64,000 nucleotides of DNA. Origin: Alkaliphilus hydrothermalis. Its GTDB lineage: Bacteria; Bacillota; Clostridia; Peptostreptococcales; Natronincolaceae. Both the position numbers and the translations under genes were made by a program. Each line of letters begins with the position of its first letter. The stretch's first letter is position 1. The DNA lies in NCBI RefSeq assembly GCF_016908555.1, contig NZ_JAFBEE010000001.1, positions 124,001 to 188,000 on the forward strand. The letters are read 5' to 3'. The notes under the pieces were generated by a model. That model saw nothing but the letters and a program-made list of their open reading frames with translations, did not search any database and was not told the DNA's origin. Of this stretch, positions 1 through 9,075 are shown in pieces.

Positions 1-199
1 AGGTGAAAACTCTAAAGAATGTCGTGAAGAAGTATGCCGTGGCTTAGAATTCTTAGGAATTAAGATCGATACTGAGAAGAACAACGTTAGAGGTAAAGAA
101 ACAGTAGTTACAACTGACGACTCTACTACAAAAGTATTATTAATTCCAACTAACGAAGAATTAATGATCGCAAGAGACACTTTAGAACTAGTTAAGTAA
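1..199 (+). CDS. ackA: Acetate kinase, C-terminal end (partial)
   Basis: This is the last 66 codons of a gene that begins before the window; the reading frame starts at base 2 and ends with TAA at 197-199. The C-terminal residues [10 protein letters not shown] and the closing block [13 protein letters not shown] are typical of acetate kinase, which interconverts acetyl phosphate plus ADP and acetate plus ATP in the cytoplasm. Substrate-level phosphorylation of this kind fits an anaerobic fermenter. A strong terminator follows about 130 bases downstream, so ackA is not co-transcribed with yceD. The catalytic N-terminal part cannot be checked here. Confidence 0.9.
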   Translation, partial: GENSKECREEVCRGLEFLGIKIDTEKNNVRGKETVVTTDDSTTKVLLIPTNEELMIARDTLELVK

Positions 200-331
200 T
201 TTTCCATGACTTTTGAAAAACTTATTTAGATTCAAGGAGCAAAAGAACATATGTGCCGTAGCGTATGAAAACATACGTAAAAATGATGTTCTTGTAGTGA
301 CGAAGAAGATAATGGGTTTTCAACAGTCTAA

Positions 332-366
332 GAAGGTAGGGGAACCTACCTTCGCTTTATTTTTTA
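332..366 (+). terminator. Rho-independent terminator after ackA
   Basis: A 9-bp perfect stem (GAAGGTAGG / CCTACCTTC) with a GGAA tetraloop is followed by a T-rich tract. It ends the ackA transcript just before the yceD promoter. Confidence 0.85.
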
Positions 367-398
367 AAAGAAACCTTTTAGGTATCAAGATAAAATAC

Positions 399-427
399 TT
401 GACAAACAATTTATTCATTTGTATAAT
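399..427 (+). promoter_or_regulatory. SigA promoter for yceD-rpmF
   Basis: TTGACA at 399-404 and TATAAT at 422-427 are separated by exactly 17 bp, a consensus match in both hexamers. The predicted start is near 434, giving a leader of about 25 bases to the yceD start codon. Strong constitutive expression is expected, as suits a ribosomal-protein operon. Confidence 0.9.
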
Positions 428-458
428 CTATTTTAGCGATGGTTAAGAGGTGAACTGT

Positions 459-989
459 GTGAGAATTAATTTAACAGCTCTAAAAAAGGAAAAAAAAGAT
501 CAAGTAGACTTGAATTTTCTAATGAATCTTGATAATATTGATTATTATGGAGATGAAATCAAAGTACCGTCGCCTGTTTCAGTAGCGGGAAAGTTGTACC
601 TGATGGACAACCGCGTCTACATTTCCTGCAATATTAAAGGTGATTTGCAAGTCAAATGTAGTCGTTGTCTTAAATTGTTCAACTATCAACTTGACGAAAA
701 TATTAATGCCGAATTAGTTCAAGAGGATTCGTATGAAGAGACTGATGATCTTGATGATCTAATTTTTTATACAGAAGATGAAATTGAACTTGAAGGAATA
801 ATTAAGGAGAGCATTTTTATTAATGTTCCTCTTAAAACCCTATGTGATGATGACTGCAAAGGTCTATGCTTTCACTGTGGGAAAGATCTTAACAAAGAGA
901 ATTGTCAGTGTGATTTTGAAGAGGAACCAGAAGAAGAAGTACTGGACCCTCGACTGGCTAAACTGAAGGAATTACTTAAAGACGATTAA
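459..989 (+). CDS. yceD: YceD family protein (DUF177), rRNA accumulation factor
   Basis: This 176-residue protein belongs to the YceD/DUF177 family, whose members sit next to rpmF and are linked to 23S rRNA accumulation. A CSRC pair lies near residue 70. A Cys-rich block near residues 128-150 (CDDDCKGLCFHCGKDL) looks like a metal-binding ribbon, and the C-terminus is acidic. I chose GTG at 459 because AAGAGG at 445-450 sits at proper distance from it; an in-frame GTG at 450 overlaps that site. The gene is followed 14 bases later by rpmF, the usual pairing. The biochemical activity of the family is not firmly known. Confidence 0.85.
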   Translation: MRINLTALKKEKKDQVDLNFLMNLDNIDYYGDEIKVPSPVSVAGKLYLMDNRVYISCNIKGDLQVKCSRCLKLFNYQLDENINAELVQEDSYEETDDLDDLIFYTEDEIELEGIIKESIFINVPLKTLCDDDCKGLCFHCGKDLNKENCQCDFEEEPEEEVLDPRLAKLKELLKDD

Positions 990-1003
990 GGAGGTGTTAA
1001 AAT

Positions 1004-1183
1004 ATGGCAGTACCAAAGCGTAAAACCAGTAAGTCTAAGAAAAACATGAGAAGAGCAGCCAACTCAAAGTACGTTGCTGTAGGAATTATTAATTGTCCTC
1101 AATGCCATGAGCCAAAGTTACCTCATAGAGTATGTAAATCATGTGGTTTCTACAAAAATAAAGAGGTAGTTGAAACAAAGTAA
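1004..1183 (+). CDS. rpmF: 50S ribosomal protein L32
   Basis: This 59-residue basic protein starts [13 protein letters not shown] and carries a zinc-ribbon with two Cys pairs (CPQC and CKSC), the zinc-binding form of bL32. L32 is a small protein of the large ribosomal subunit near the peptidyl transferase centre. An excellent ribosome-binding site (AAGGAGGTG) lies 7 bases before the ATG. It is the second gene of the yceD-rpmF transcript and is followed at once by a strong terminator. The gene is short but complete and matches the family over its whole length. Confidence 0.97.
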   Translation: MAVPKRKTSKSKKNMRRAANSKYVAVGIINCPQCHEPKLPHRVCKSCGFYKNKEVVETK

Positions 1184-1195
1184 TTTGGAAACAAT

Positions 1196-1235
1196 AAATA
1201 GTAATGAGTAATCATTACTATTTTTTATTTTTTTG
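1196..1235 (+). terminator. Rho-independent terminator after rpmF
   Basis: A 12-bp perfect stem (AAATAGTAATGA / TCATTACTATTT) with a 4-base loop is followed by a long T tract. The A run on the 5' side makes it potentially bidirectional. Confidence 0.9.
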
Positions 1236-1273
1236 ATTTGTTTTTAAGTTAGAAAGTTTAGTAAATAATATAC

Positions 1274-1302
1274 TTGATTTTTCAATTGGATTAATATATA
1301 CT
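1274..1302 (+). promoter_or_regulatory. SigA promoter of the fapR-fab operon
   Basis: TTGATT at 1274-1279 and TATACT at 1297-1302 are spaced by 17 bp. The predicted transcription start lies near 1309, inside the FapR operator, so repressor binding would block transcription initiation directly. Confidence 0.7.
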
Positions 1303-1307
1303 AAATG

Positions 1308-1324
1308 TTAGTATCAGGTACTAA
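1308..1324 (+). promoter_or_regulatory. FapR operator
   Basis: A 17-bp palindrome TTAGTA-N5-TACTAA matches the known FapR recognition pattern (TTAGTACC-type left arm and inverted right arm). It starts 6 bases after the -10 box and precedes fapR itself. A second TACTAAT follows at 1332-1338 and may be a degenerate half-site. This gives malonyl-CoA-responsive autoregulation of the whole operon. Confidence 0.85.
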
Positions 1325-1351
1325 TTCAAAGTACTAATTGGAGGTGGTAAT

Positions 1352-1924
1352 TTGAAAAGAACTGGAAAACTGAATAAAACAGGTCGACAAAACAAACTAT
1401 TGGAGCTATTAGAAGAGGACCCTTTTGTAACAGATGAAGATTTATCTGAAGAATTCAAAGTGAGTATACAAACCATTCGATTGGATCGGTTGGAACTAGG
1501 GATTCCAGAGTTAAGGGAAAGAATTAAGAGCGTGGCTGCTAAAAACTATCAAAAGGTTAGAAGTATGACGGGCACAGAGATCGTTGGAGAGTTGATAGAC
1601 CTAACTCTAGGCGAAAGTGGAATTTCAATATTACAAACAACTGCTGAAATGGCATTTAGTAAGACAAACATTGTTAGAGGACATCATATTTTTTCGCAAG
1701 CTGAATCCTTAGCTATGGCGGTAATAGATGCTGATGTAGCCTTGACAGGAGTATCAAACATAAAGTATCTAAGCCCTGTAAGGGCAGGTGATAAGCTAAT
1801 AGCCAAGGCAGAGGTTGTACGGGTTAGAGACAATGACCATTTCGTTCATGTTAAAATTCACTTTAACCAAGAGCAGGTTTTTCGAGGGAAGTTCATCTTG
1901 GTAGCCATTAATGATAATAGATAG
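1352..1924 (+). CDS. fapR: FapR, malonyl-CoA-responsive repressor of fatty acid synthesis
   Basis: This 190-residue protein has an N-terminal DeoR-like helix-turn-helix at about residues 10-55 and a C-terminal hot-dog fold at about 95-190, which in FapR binds malonyl-CoA rather than hydrolysing an acyl-CoA. Malonyl-CoA release from DNA couples precursor supply to transcription of fab and plsX genes. The start is TTG at 1352, with GGAGGTGG seven bases upstream. The length equals the Bacillus protein within a few residues. It is the first gene of the operon it should control, and the operator sits in its own promoter. Confidence 0.93.
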   Translation: MKRTGKLNKTGRQNKLLELLEEDPFVTDEDLSEEFKVSIQTIRLDRLELGIPELRERIKSVAAKNYQKVRSMTGTEIVGELIDLTLGESGISILQTTAEMAFSKTNIVRGHHIFSQAESLAMAVIDADVALTGVSNIKYLSPVRAGDKLIAKAEVVRVRDNDHFVHVKIHFNQEQVFRGKFILVAINDNR

Positions 1925-1935
1925 GGGAGGATTCC

Positions 1936-2943
1936 ATGAAAATCGTATTAGACGCCATGGGAGGAGACCATGGACCAAAGGTGACAGTACAAGGGGCTGT
2001 AGATGCTGTAAATGAGTATGGAGTACATATGATTCTAACTGGGGATGAGGAAATCCTAAAGAAGGAATTAAATAATAGAACCTATCCTAAGGATAAAATA
2101 GAAATCATTCATTGTACAGAGGTGATAGAAAACGAAGACAAGCCAGTAGCAGCTATTAAAAAGAAGAAGGATTCATCGATGGTGGTGGCTTTTAAGCTTG
2201 TTAAAGAAGGTAAAGCTGACGCAATGATATCTGCAGGCAACACGGGAGCTCTATTGGCGGGAGGATTGCTTTTGCTTGGAAGGATTAAAGGGATTGATCG
2301 CCCAGCTTTAGCACCAGTAATCCCGACAGAAAAAGGGGTGTCTGTTCTGATAGATGGTGGTGCAAATGCCGATTGTAAGCCTAGGAATTTCTTGGAGTTT
2401 GGATTGATGGGAAGCATCTATGCAAAGAAACTATTGAATATCCAAAGACCGAGGGTCTGTCTTGTCAACATTGGAATAGAAGAAGGAAAAGGAAATGTAA
2501 GTACTAAAGAAGCCTATGAGGTATGTAAAGATGCCCCCTTCAATTTTTGTGGCAATGTTGAGGCGAGAGATATTCCAGCAGGTTACACTGATGTAGTTGT
2601 TTGTGATGGGTTTACAGGCAACGTGATCCTAAAGCTGATGGAGGGAGTTGCTGGAACATTTCTTAAAATTCTAAAAGAAGAACTTACAAAAAACCCGATT
2701 CGGAAATTTGGAGCATTATTGATGAAATCAGGCTTTAAAGGGTTCAAGAAACGATTTGACTATAGGGAATATGGTGGAGCTCCATTTCTTGGGGTTAAGG
2801 GTCTATTGATCAAAGCCCACGGAAGCTCCAATGAACTGGCTATCAAGAATGGTATACGTCAAGCAAAGTTGTTGATTGAAAAGGAAGTAGTAAAGGAAAT
2901 TACTAGTGAAATAAATACTTTAGGAGCTGATAGACTTGATTAA
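1936..2943 (+). CDS. plsX: Phosphate acyltransferase PlsX
   Basis: PlsX makes acyl phosphate from acyl-ACP and inorganic phosphate, the acyl donor for PlsY in the first step of phosphatidic acid synthesis; it acts at the membrane face. The 335-residue protein opens with [10 protein letters not shown] and has the glycine-rich [12 protein letters not shown] near residue 95 and the [12 protein letters not shown] block near residue 222, all typical. It follows fapR by 11 bases and overlaps fabH by 8 bases, implying translational coupling. Its place in the FapR operon is the same as in Bacillus. Confidence 0.95.
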   Translation: MKIVLDAMGGDHGPKVTVQGAVDAVNEYGVHMILTGDEEILKKELNNRTYPKDKIEIIHCTEVIENEDKPVAAIKKKKDSSMVVAFKLVKEGKADAMISAGNTGALLAGGLLLLGRIKGIDRPALAPVIPTEKGVSVLIDGGANADCKPRNFLEFGLMGSIYAKKLLNIQRPRVCLVNIGIEEGKGNVSTKEAYEVCKDAPFNFCGNVEARDIPAGYTDVVVCDGFTGNVILKLMEGVAGTFLKILKEELTKNPIRKFGALLMKSGFKGFKKRFDYREYGGAPFLGVKGLLIKAHGSSNELAIKNGIRQAKLLIEKEVVKEITSEINTLGADRLD

Positions 2944-3931
2944 ACAATATTCAGTAGGTATTGGTGGAACAGGTAGTGCCTTACCAGAAAAAGAAATTAC
3001 AAATTTAGACCTAGAAAAGATGGTGGATACTACCGACGAATGGATTCGAACAAGAACAGGAATTGGTAGTCGAAGAGTGGCTGACGAAAATACAGCAACG
3101 TCGGACTTGTCAACTGAGGCTGCTAGAAAAGCTCTAGCAGATGCTGATTTGAACCCAGAGGATGTAGATTTAATTATCGTGGCAACAGTAACACCAGATA
3201 TGGCATTCCCATCTACTGCCTGCATTGTGCAAAAGAACATTGGAGCTACAAAGGCGGCGGCATTTGATTTAGAGGCTGCTTGCTCAGGTTTTATTTATGG
3301 AATGACCATTGCAGAACAATTTATTAAAAATGGCGTATACAAAAACGCCCTAGTGATTGGAGCTGAGACCCTCAGTAAAATCCTAAACTGGGAAGACAGG
3401 AATACTTGTGTGTTGTTTGGGGACGGGGCAGGTGCAGTAGTACTTCAACGGACTGAAGAAGGTATGGGAATTTTATCATCCTACTTGGGAGCCGACGGGG
3501 CCAGTGGCGATGTGTTGACTCAACCAGCTGGAGGATCTAGAATTCCAGCATCTGAATTCTCTTTAGAGAACAAACTACACTATGTTCAAATGGATGGTAG
3601 TGAAGTATTCAAATTTGCAGTAAGGGTGATGGGAAGAGCTGCTAAAGAGGCCCTTTCAAGGGCAGGGTATGACTTGGAGGATATAGACTTCCTCATTCCC
3701 CATCAAGCTAATATCAGAATCATAGAAGGTTCTGCAAAGCGCTTAAAGCTTCCAATGGATAAAGTATATGTTAACCTTGATAAATATGGAAATATGTCTG
3801 CTGCCTCTGTACCAGTTGCCTTGGACGAAGCCGTAAGAAATGGAAAGATTAAAAAGAATGACTTGGTAGTACTTGTAGCCTTTGGTGGTGGATTAACATG
3901 GGGGTCTACTTTGCTGAAATGGTCTAAATAA
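2936..3931 (+). CDS. fabH: 3-oxoacyl-ACP synthase III (FabH)
   Basis: FabH condenses an acyl-CoA primer with malonyl-ACP to start fatty acid chains. The 331-residue sequence shows the Cys-His-Asn triad: Cys116 in EAACSGF, His256 in IPHQAN and Asn286 in KYGNMSAAS. The TTG start at 2936 lies within the end of plsX, and the protein then begins [19 protein letters not shown], as expected for the family. Whether it prefers straight or branched primers cannot be read from the sequence. Confidence 0.95.
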   Translation: MIKQYSVGIGGTGSALPEKEITNLDLEKMVDTTDEWIRTRTGIGSRRVADENTATSDLSTEAARKALADADLNPEDVDLIIVATVTPDMAFPSTACIVQKNIGATKAAAFDLEAACSGFIYGMTIAEQFIKNGVYKNALVIGAETLSKILNWEDRNTCVLFGDGAGAVVLQRTEEGMGILSSYLGADGASGDVLTQPAGGSRIPASEFSLENKLHYVQMDGSEVFKFAVRVMGRAAKEALSRAGYDLEDIDFLIPHQANIRIIEGSAKRLKLPMDKVYVNLDKYGNMSAASVPVALDEAVRNGKIKKNDLVVLVAFGGGLTWGSTLLKWSK

Positions 3932-3956
3932 TTGATCTGGTGAAGGAGGATGTAAA

Positions 3957-4898
3957 ATGTTTAAAACGAGATTATGTGATTTGTTGAATATAGAATACCC
4001 TATTATCCAAGGGGGTATGGCATGGTTAGCTACAGCAGAATTAGCCGCTGCTGTTTCGGAAGCTGGTGGACTTGGGATTATAGCAGCTGGTAATGCACCT
4101 GCAGAAGTAGTGGAAAAGGAAATCAAAAAGGCAAAGGAACTAACCGACAAGCCTTTTGGTGTGAATATTATGCTTTTATCTCCCTTTGTGGAGGATGTTG
4201 TGGAGGTTGCCTATCGCGAGAAGGTAGCTGTTGTTACAACGGGTGCAGGAAATCCTGGGAAGTACATTGAAAAGTTCAAATCTGTAGGAACAAAGGTAAT
4301 CCCTGTTGTTCCATCTCTAGCTTTAGCAAAGAGAATGGAAAAGCTAGGTGCCGATGCAGTAATCGTAGAGGGTACTGAGGCAGGAGGTCACGTTGGTGAG
4401 CTAACGACAATGGTATTAGTCCCTCAAGTGGCCAGTGAAATCAAAGTTCCTTTAATTGCCGCAGGTGGAATTGCCGATGGTAGAGGATTTTTAGCAGCCT
4501 TAGCTTTAGGGGCTGAAGGAGTGCAAATAGGGACTAGATTTATCTGTGCTGAGGAATGTATTGTACATGATAATTACAAGCAAATGGTAATTAAGGCAAA
4601 GGACAGAGATGCCATTGTAACTGCGAGATCAACTGGTCATCCAGTAAGGGTCTTGAAAAATAAACTAGCAAAAGACTTCCTCCAAATGGAAAAAGAAGGG
4701 GTTGACCCTCAAGAGTTGGAAAAGTTAGGAACTGGAAAACTTCGAGATGCTGTAGTTGAAGGTGATGTGGAAAATGGTTCTGTAATGGCAGGACAAATCG
4801 CCTCTATGGTAAAGGAAATCCAACCATGTAAAGCAATTATTGAAGATATTATTGAAGGAGCAAAGAAGCAACTTAGCCTTCTAACAAAACATATTTAA
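3957..4898 (+). CDS. fabK: Enoyl-ACP reductase II (FabK), FMN-dependent
   Basis: FabK is the flavin-containing enoyl-ACP reductase that completes each elongation round using NAD(P)H; it is unrelated to FabI. The 313-residue TIM barrel starts with a nitronate-monooxygenase-like block (YPIIQGGMAWL) and has EGTEAGGHVG with His145, matching the key His of pneumococcal FabK. GGIADGRGF near residue 171 fits the FMN phosphate site. It sits between fabH and fabD, the usual place in Clostridia and streptococci. No other enoyl reductase is present in the window, and FabK-type organisms resist triclosan as a rule. Confidence 0.93.
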   Translation: MFKTRLCDLLNIEYPIIQGGMAWLATAELAAAVSEAGGLGIIAAGNAPAEVVEKEIKKAKELTDKPFGVNIMLLSPFVEDVVEVAYREKVAVVTTGAGNPGKYIEKFKSVGTKVIPVVPSLALAKRMEKLGADAVIVEGTEAGGHVGELTTMVLVPQVASEIKVPLIAAGGIADGRGFLAALALGAEGVQIGTRFICAEECIVHDNYKQMVIKAKDRDAIVTARSTGHPVRVLKNKLAKDFLQMEKEGVDPQELEKLGTGKLRDAVVEGDVENGSVMAGQIASMVKEIQPCKAIIEDIIEGAKKQLSLLTKHI

Positions 4899-4910
4899 GG
4901 AGGAGTAGAT

Positions 4911-5849
4911 GTGTCTAAAATAGCATTTGTTTTCCCTGGGCAAGGAGCTCAATATGTGGGGATGGGTAAAGAAATTTTTGATAATTTCCAAGTGGCAAGG
5001 GACGTATTTGAAGAAGCCAGTGATTACTTGAATTTAGATATGAAAAAGCTTTGTTTTGAAGGACCAAATGAGGAACTAGTAAAGACAGAGAACACCCAAC
5101 CAGCAATCCTTACCACAAGCGTTGCAACTTTAAGGGTTTTAGAAATGGAAGGGTTTACGTGCAGCATCACAGCAGGATTAAGCTTAGGAGAGTATACTTC
5201 CTTAGTAAAGGCCAACGTTTTAGATTTCAAAGACGCTGTTAGAATTGTTAAAAACAGAGGAAAGTTCATGCAGGAGGCTGTACCCCTAGGAGTGGGTACG
5301 ATGGCGGCCATTTTAGGATTAGACAGAGAAATTCTTGAAAAATGTCTAGCTGAAAGTAGTGGAGCTGGTGTAGTAGAGGCCGCAAACTTTAATAGTCCAG
5401 GACAAATTGTAATCTCAGGAGAAGTTGAAGCGGTAGAAGTAGCCATGGAAAAAGCTAAAGAAATGGGGGCTGCAAAGGCGGTTTTACTACCTGTAAGCGC
5501 ACCATTCCACAGTAGTCTATTAAAGCCTGCTGGTGAAAGATTACATGAGGAATTGTTAAAGTATGAGGTGAAGAACCCTCAGATTCCTGTTGTGACAAAC
5601 GTAGCTGCACAAATTCTTAACAACAAAGATGAGGTTGTTCCAGCTTTAGTAGAACAGGTGAGTAAATCAGTTCTATGGGAAGATTCTGTAGACCTCATGA
5701 TTAAGGAAGGTGTGGATACCTTTATTGAGATAGGACCAGGAAAAGCCCTTACAGGATTCATTAAAAGAATTGCTAAGACCAACAAATATGAAGTTAAATT
5801 AAGTAACGTTGATAAGTTAGAAGATCTTAAGAAAATTTTAAACCCATAA
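4911..5849 (+). CDS. fabD: Malonyl-CoA:ACP transacylase (FabD)
   Basis: FabD transfers malonyl groups from CoA to ACP. The 312-residue protein has the oxyanion-loop PGQGAQ at residues 9-14, the nucleophile Ser91 in GLSLGEY and the partner His200 in APFHSS. It starts at GTG 4911 behind AAGGAGGAG. Spacing to fabK (12 bases) and fabG (14 bases) supports a single operon. The protein is of full family length with no missing active-site residue. Confidence 0.95.
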   Translation: MSKIAFVFPGQGAQYVGMGKEIFDNFQVARDVFEEASDYLNLDMKKLCFEGPNEELVKTENTQPAILTTSVATLRVLEMEGFTCSITAGLSLGEYTSLVKANVLDFKDAVRIVKNRGKFMQEAVPLGVGTMAAILGLDREILEKCLAESSGAGVVEAANFNSPGQIVISGEVEAVEVAMEKAKEMGAAKAVLLPVSAPFHSSLLKPAGERLHEELLKYEVKNPQIPVVTNVAAQILNNKDEVVPALVEQVSKSVLWEDSVDLMIKEGVDTFIEIGPGKALTGFIKRIAKTNKYEVKLSNVDKLEDLKKILNP

Positions 5850-5863
5850 AGGGAGGGATTAGT

Positions 5864-6607
5864 TTGAACTTAAGTGGAAAAAATGCATTAGTAACAGGTG
5901 GGTCGCGGGGCATTGGTAAATCCATTGCTTTAGCATTAGCAGGTGCTGGCGCCAATGTCATTATTAACTATACAAGTAATGCTGAGGCGGCACAAGCTAC
6001 TGTAAAAGAGATTGAAGACCTTGGTGTAAAAGGTTTAGCGGTAAAGGCGAACATTGCCAACGCTGATGATGTTAAAGGGATGATGGATGCTATCGAGGAA
6101 GTTTTCCCACAAGTTGATATTCTAATAAATAATGCAGGGATTACAAAAGATAACTTACTTATTCGTATGAAGGAAGAGGATTGGGATCAAGTAATGGATG
6201 TCAATCTAAAAGGAACCTTCCTTTGCACTAAAGCTGTTGCAAGAAAAATGATTAAACAAAAATCTGGTAAAATTATTAATATCTCTTCTGTTGTAGGCGT
6301 AATGGGTAACCCAGGTCAGGGTAATTACTGTGCTTCTAAGGCAGGGGTAATTGGATTTACAAAATCAATGGCAAGGGAGTTGGCAGGTAAAGGGATCAAT
6401 GTAAATGCCATAGCTCCAGGTTTTATTGCCACTGATATGACGGCAGTTCTCTCAGACCAAGTAAAGGAACACATGCTAAACAATATTCCATTACAAAGAT
6501 ATGGTAATCCAGAGGACATAGCCAACGTGATCTTATTCTTAAGTAGCGATTTATCAAGTTACATTACAGGTCAAGTAATTAATGTTGATGGTGGTATGGT
6601 AATGTAA
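5864..6607 (+). CDS. fabG: 3-oxoacyl-ACP reductase (FabG)
   Basis: FabG is the NADPH-dependent short-chain dehydrogenase that reduces 3-oxoacyl-ACP. The 247-residue protein has the cofactor loop TGGSRGIG at 11-18, NNAG at 89-92 and the catalytic set Asn114, Ser142, Tyr155 and Lys159 (YCASK). Translation starts at TTG 5864 with GGGAGGG upstream. The C-terminal VDGGM is typical. It lies between fabD and acpP as in most bacterial fab clusters. Confidence 0.95.
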   Translation: MNLSGKNALVTGGSRGIGKSIALALAGAGANVIINYTSNAEAAQATVKEIEDLGVKGLAVKANIANADDVKGMMDAIEEVFPQVDILINNAGITKDNLLIRMKEEDWDQVMDVNLKGTFLCTKAVARKMIKQKSGKIINISSVVGVMGNPGQGNYCASKAGVIGFTKSMARELAGKGINVNAIAPGFIATDMTAVLSDQVKEHMLNNIPLQRYGNPEDIANVILFLSSDLSSYITGQVINVDGGMVM

Positions 6608-6671
6608 TCTATTTTTGATAGATAAATGAATTGAAAAATATAAAAAATTAAAATTTAAGGAGGATTTTATT

Positions 6672-6899
6672 ATGTTTGAAAAGGTAGTTAAAATTATTGG
6701 TGAGCAATTAGGATTAGACGATGTGAGTCATGTAGAGCCAACCACATCTTTAATGAATGACTTAGAGGCAGATTCTTTAGACGCTGTAGAAATTATTATG
6801 GCGATTGAAGATGAATTTGGTGTAGAAATTCCAGATGAAGAAGCTGAAAAGTTCAAGAATATTGGAGATATCGTAAAATACGTTGAAGCTAATCAATAG
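6672..6899 (+). CDS. acpP: Acyl carrier protein
   Basis: This acidic 75-residue protein carries the growing acyl chain on a 4'-phosphopantetheine arm at Ser35 of the DSLDAVE motif. It is preceded by a good ribosome-binding site (AAGGAGG). The gap to fabG is 64 bases and AT-rich, with no clear promoter. A short stable hairpin separates acpP from fabF and may protect or process the acpP message, which usually must be more abundant than its neighbours. Confidence 0.97.
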   Translation: MFEKVVKIIGEQLGLDDVSHVEPTTSLMNDLEADSLDAVEIIMAIEDEFGVEIPDEEAEKFKNIGDIVKYVEANQ

Positions 6900-6909
6900 A
6901 ACATATTAG

Positions 6910-6930
6910 AGTCCCGATAATTTCGGGGCT
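6910..6930 (+). other. Intercistronic hairpin between acpP and fabF
   Basis: An 8-bp stem (AGTCCCGA / TCGGGGCT, with one G-U pair) around a short loop lies 10 bases after the acpP stop. No T tract follows, so it is more likely a partial attenuator or an mRNA 3'-protecting structure than a full terminator. Confidence 0.55.
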
Positions 6931-6953
6931 TTCTAATGAAGGAGGACATTACG

Positions 6954-8192
6954 ATGAGTAGAAGAGTAGTAGTTACTGGACTAGGATGTATCACTCCTTT
7001 GGGAGCTGGTAAAGACGCGCTATGGAATGGAATGCTTTCTGGGAAATCCGGAATTGATTATATTACTAGATTCGATACATCAGATTACCCAACTAAAATT
7101 GCTGCAGAAGTTAAGGACTTCAATCCAGAAGATTATATTGAGAAAAAAGAAATTAAAAAAATGGATCGCTTTACTCAATATGCAGTTGCAGCTTCTAGTT
7201 TAGCAGTGAAGGATGCTGAACTGAATATTGAATCTTTAAATGCAGAGAAGATAGGTGTAATCTTAGGTTCTGGGGTGGGAGGAATCGAAACCCTAGAAGA
7301 GCAGCATATGAGATTACATGAGAAGGGTCCAAAGAGAGTTAGCCCATTCTTTATCCCTATGATGATTTCAAATATTGGAGCTGGTTACGTTTCTATGATA
7401 TTAGGAGCTAAGGGACCAAACTCCACAATCGTTACTGCTTGTGCATCGGCAACCAATGCAATTGGCGAGGCCTTCAAAACTATTGAAAGAGGAGCGGCAG
7501 ATGTCATCATAACTGGTGGTATGGAAGCAGGTATTACTCCTTTATCTATTGGTGGTTTCTGTTCTATGAAGGCTATGTCCACGAGAAATGAAGAACCCCA
7601 GAAGGCAAGTAGTCCTTTTGATGCTAAAAGAGATGGATTTGTTATGGGTGAAGGCGCTGGTATCATCATTCTTGAAGATTTAGAACATGCCATTAAGAGG
7701 GGTGCTAAAATCTATGCTGAAATCGTAGGTTATGGTATGAGTGCAGATGCATATCATATCACTGCGCCATCTCCAGAGGGAGAAGGGGCTGCTAGGTCAA
7801 TGATGGAGGCTATCAATGATGCCGATATTACGCCAGAAGCGATTGATTATATCAATGCCCATGGAACAAGTACTCCCTACAACGACAAGTTTGAAACAAT
7901 GGCAATCAAGAGAGTCTTTAAGGAGCATGCATATAAATTAAGTGTTAGCTCAACAAAGTCAATGACAGGTCATTTATTAGGGGCTGCTGGTGGGGTGGAA
8001 GCCATTGCCTGCGTAATGGCAGTTAACCAAGATAAAGTACCACCAACAATCAACTATGAAACACCAGACCCAGAATTGGATTTGGATTACGTACCAAACC
8101 AATACAAAGAGAGGGTTGTAAATTATGCCCTATCCAACTCTTTAGGTTTTGGTGGCCATAATGCAACGATCATCTTCAAGAAATATCAATAA
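6954..8192 (+). CDS. fabF: 3-oxoacyl-ACP synthase II (FabF)
   Basis: FabF elongates acyl-ACP by condensation with malonyl-ACP. The 412-residue protein carries the Cys163-His303-His340 triad ([31 protein letters not shown]) and Lys335. ATG at 6954 is chosen because GGAGG lies 8 bases before it and the protein then starts [11 protein letters not shown]; an in-frame ATG at 6936 lies before the ribosome-binding site. It is the last gene of the FapR operon. No fabZ or acc genes follow, so the dehydratase and acetyl-CoA carboxylase must be encoded elsewhere. Confidence 0.96.
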   Translation: MSRRVVVTGLGCITPLGAGKDALWNGMLSGKSGIDYITRFDTSDYPTKIAAEVKDFNPEDYIEKKEIKKMDRFTQYAVAASSLAVKDAELNIESLNAEKIGVILGSGVGGIETLEEQHMRLHEKGPKRVSPFFIPMMISNIGAGYVSMILGAKGPNSTIVTACASATNAIGEAFKTIERGAADVIITGGMEAGITPLSIGGFCSMKAMSTRNEEPQKASSPFDAKRDGFVMGEGAGIIILEDLEHAIKRGAKIYAEIVGYGMSADAYHITAPSPEGEGAARSMMEAINDADITPEAIDYINAHGTSTPYNDKFETMAIKRVFKEHAYKLSVSSTKSMTGHLLGAAGGVEAIACVMAVNQDKVPPTINYETPDPELDLDYVPNQYKERVVNYALSNSLGFGGHNATIIFKKYQ

Positions 8193-8245
8193 AGCAAGTT
8201 AAGAGTAGCTTAAAGAAAGTATTCTTAGGAATTTAATTAATAAAA

Positions 8246-8285
8246 AATAATTATAGGGAAATGGTTTCCTATAATTATTTTTTTA
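8246..8285 (+). terminator. Rho-independent terminator after fabF
   Basis: A long stem (AATAATTATAGG-GAAA / TTTCCTATAATTATT, one bulged G) with a 3-base loop is followed by a T run. It closes the fab operon. Confidence 0.85.
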
Positions 8286-8351
8286 TTCCAGGGGAATGCT
8301 AAAATTAGCTATTATTCAATATATTACCAAATTTTGAAATGGGGGAATGAC

Positions 8352-9062
8352 ATGCCTTTTTCTAAAACTAGAATAGAAAAATTAAATGCCTTTCAAAAGA
8401 AGATTGGCTATAGATTTAACGATGTCAATTTGATGATGGAAGCCCTAACCCATAGTTCCTACGCCAATGAAAGTAAAAATAAAAAACACCCATACAATGA
8501 ACGTTTGGAGTTTTTAGGGGATTCGGTTTTAAGTATAATCATTAGTGATTATATATTTCATAAATACACCCATTTACCAGAGGGAGAATTGACAAAAGTT
8601 CGAGCAAATGTGGTATGTGAAGCTTCTCTAGCCACTGGTGCGAATAAGGTGGGTTTAGGTGAGTTCATTATGCTGGGGAAAGGGGAAGATATTTCTGGAG
8701 GAAGAAGACGGGCCTCCATCTTGGCTGATGCCTTTGAAGCCACCATCGGAGCGATTTATATTGATGGCGGTCTTGAAATGGCAAGAAGGTTCGTTTTAGA
8801 TAACTTAGAAGATTTGATTGAATTAGCAGGTAATGGGGAGTTATTTAAGGACTACAAAACCCACCTTCAGGAGTTGTTACAAAGTAAAACCACCGATAAA
8901 ATATTCTATAAAGTCATCAACGAGATCGGGCCAGACCATGATAAGACCTTTGAAGTAGAGGTTTGGGCTGGAAACCAAATGTTGGGGACAGGTGAAGGTA
9001 AGAGCAAAAAAGAAGCAGAACAAAATGCTGCTCAAGTAGCTTTTAAGAAAGTAAAGAAATAA
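8352..9062 (+). CDS. rnc: Ribonuclease III
   Basis: RNase III cuts double-stranded RNA, including the stems that release 16S and 23S rRNA. The 236-residue protein has the signature ERLEFLGDS at about residues 50-58, the second acidic cluster in DAFEATIGAIYIDGG near 125-140, and a C-terminal double-stranded-RNA-binding domain at about 163-232. ATG at 8352 follows GGGGGA; an in-frame TTG at 8334 lies before this site. rnc upstream of smc and ftsY is the conserved Firmicutes order. Confidence 0.95.
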   Translation: MPFSKTRIEKLNAFQKKIGYRFNDVNLMMEALTHSSYANESKNKKHPYNERLEFLGDSVLSIIISDYIFHKYTHLPEGELTKVRANVVCEASLATGANKVGLGEFIMLGKGEDISGGRRRASILADAFEATIGAIYIDGGLEMARRFVLDNLEDLIELAGNGELFKDYKTHLQELLQSKTTDKIFYKVINEIGPDHDKTFEVEVWAGNQMLGTGEGKSKKEAEQNAAQVAFKKVKK

Positions 9063-9075
9063 CTAAGGAGATCCT

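Noticed and set aside
213..446. 77-codon ORF starting at TTG 213
   Set aside because: It spans the ackA terminator and the yceD promoter, has no ribosome-binding site and no recognisable protein features.
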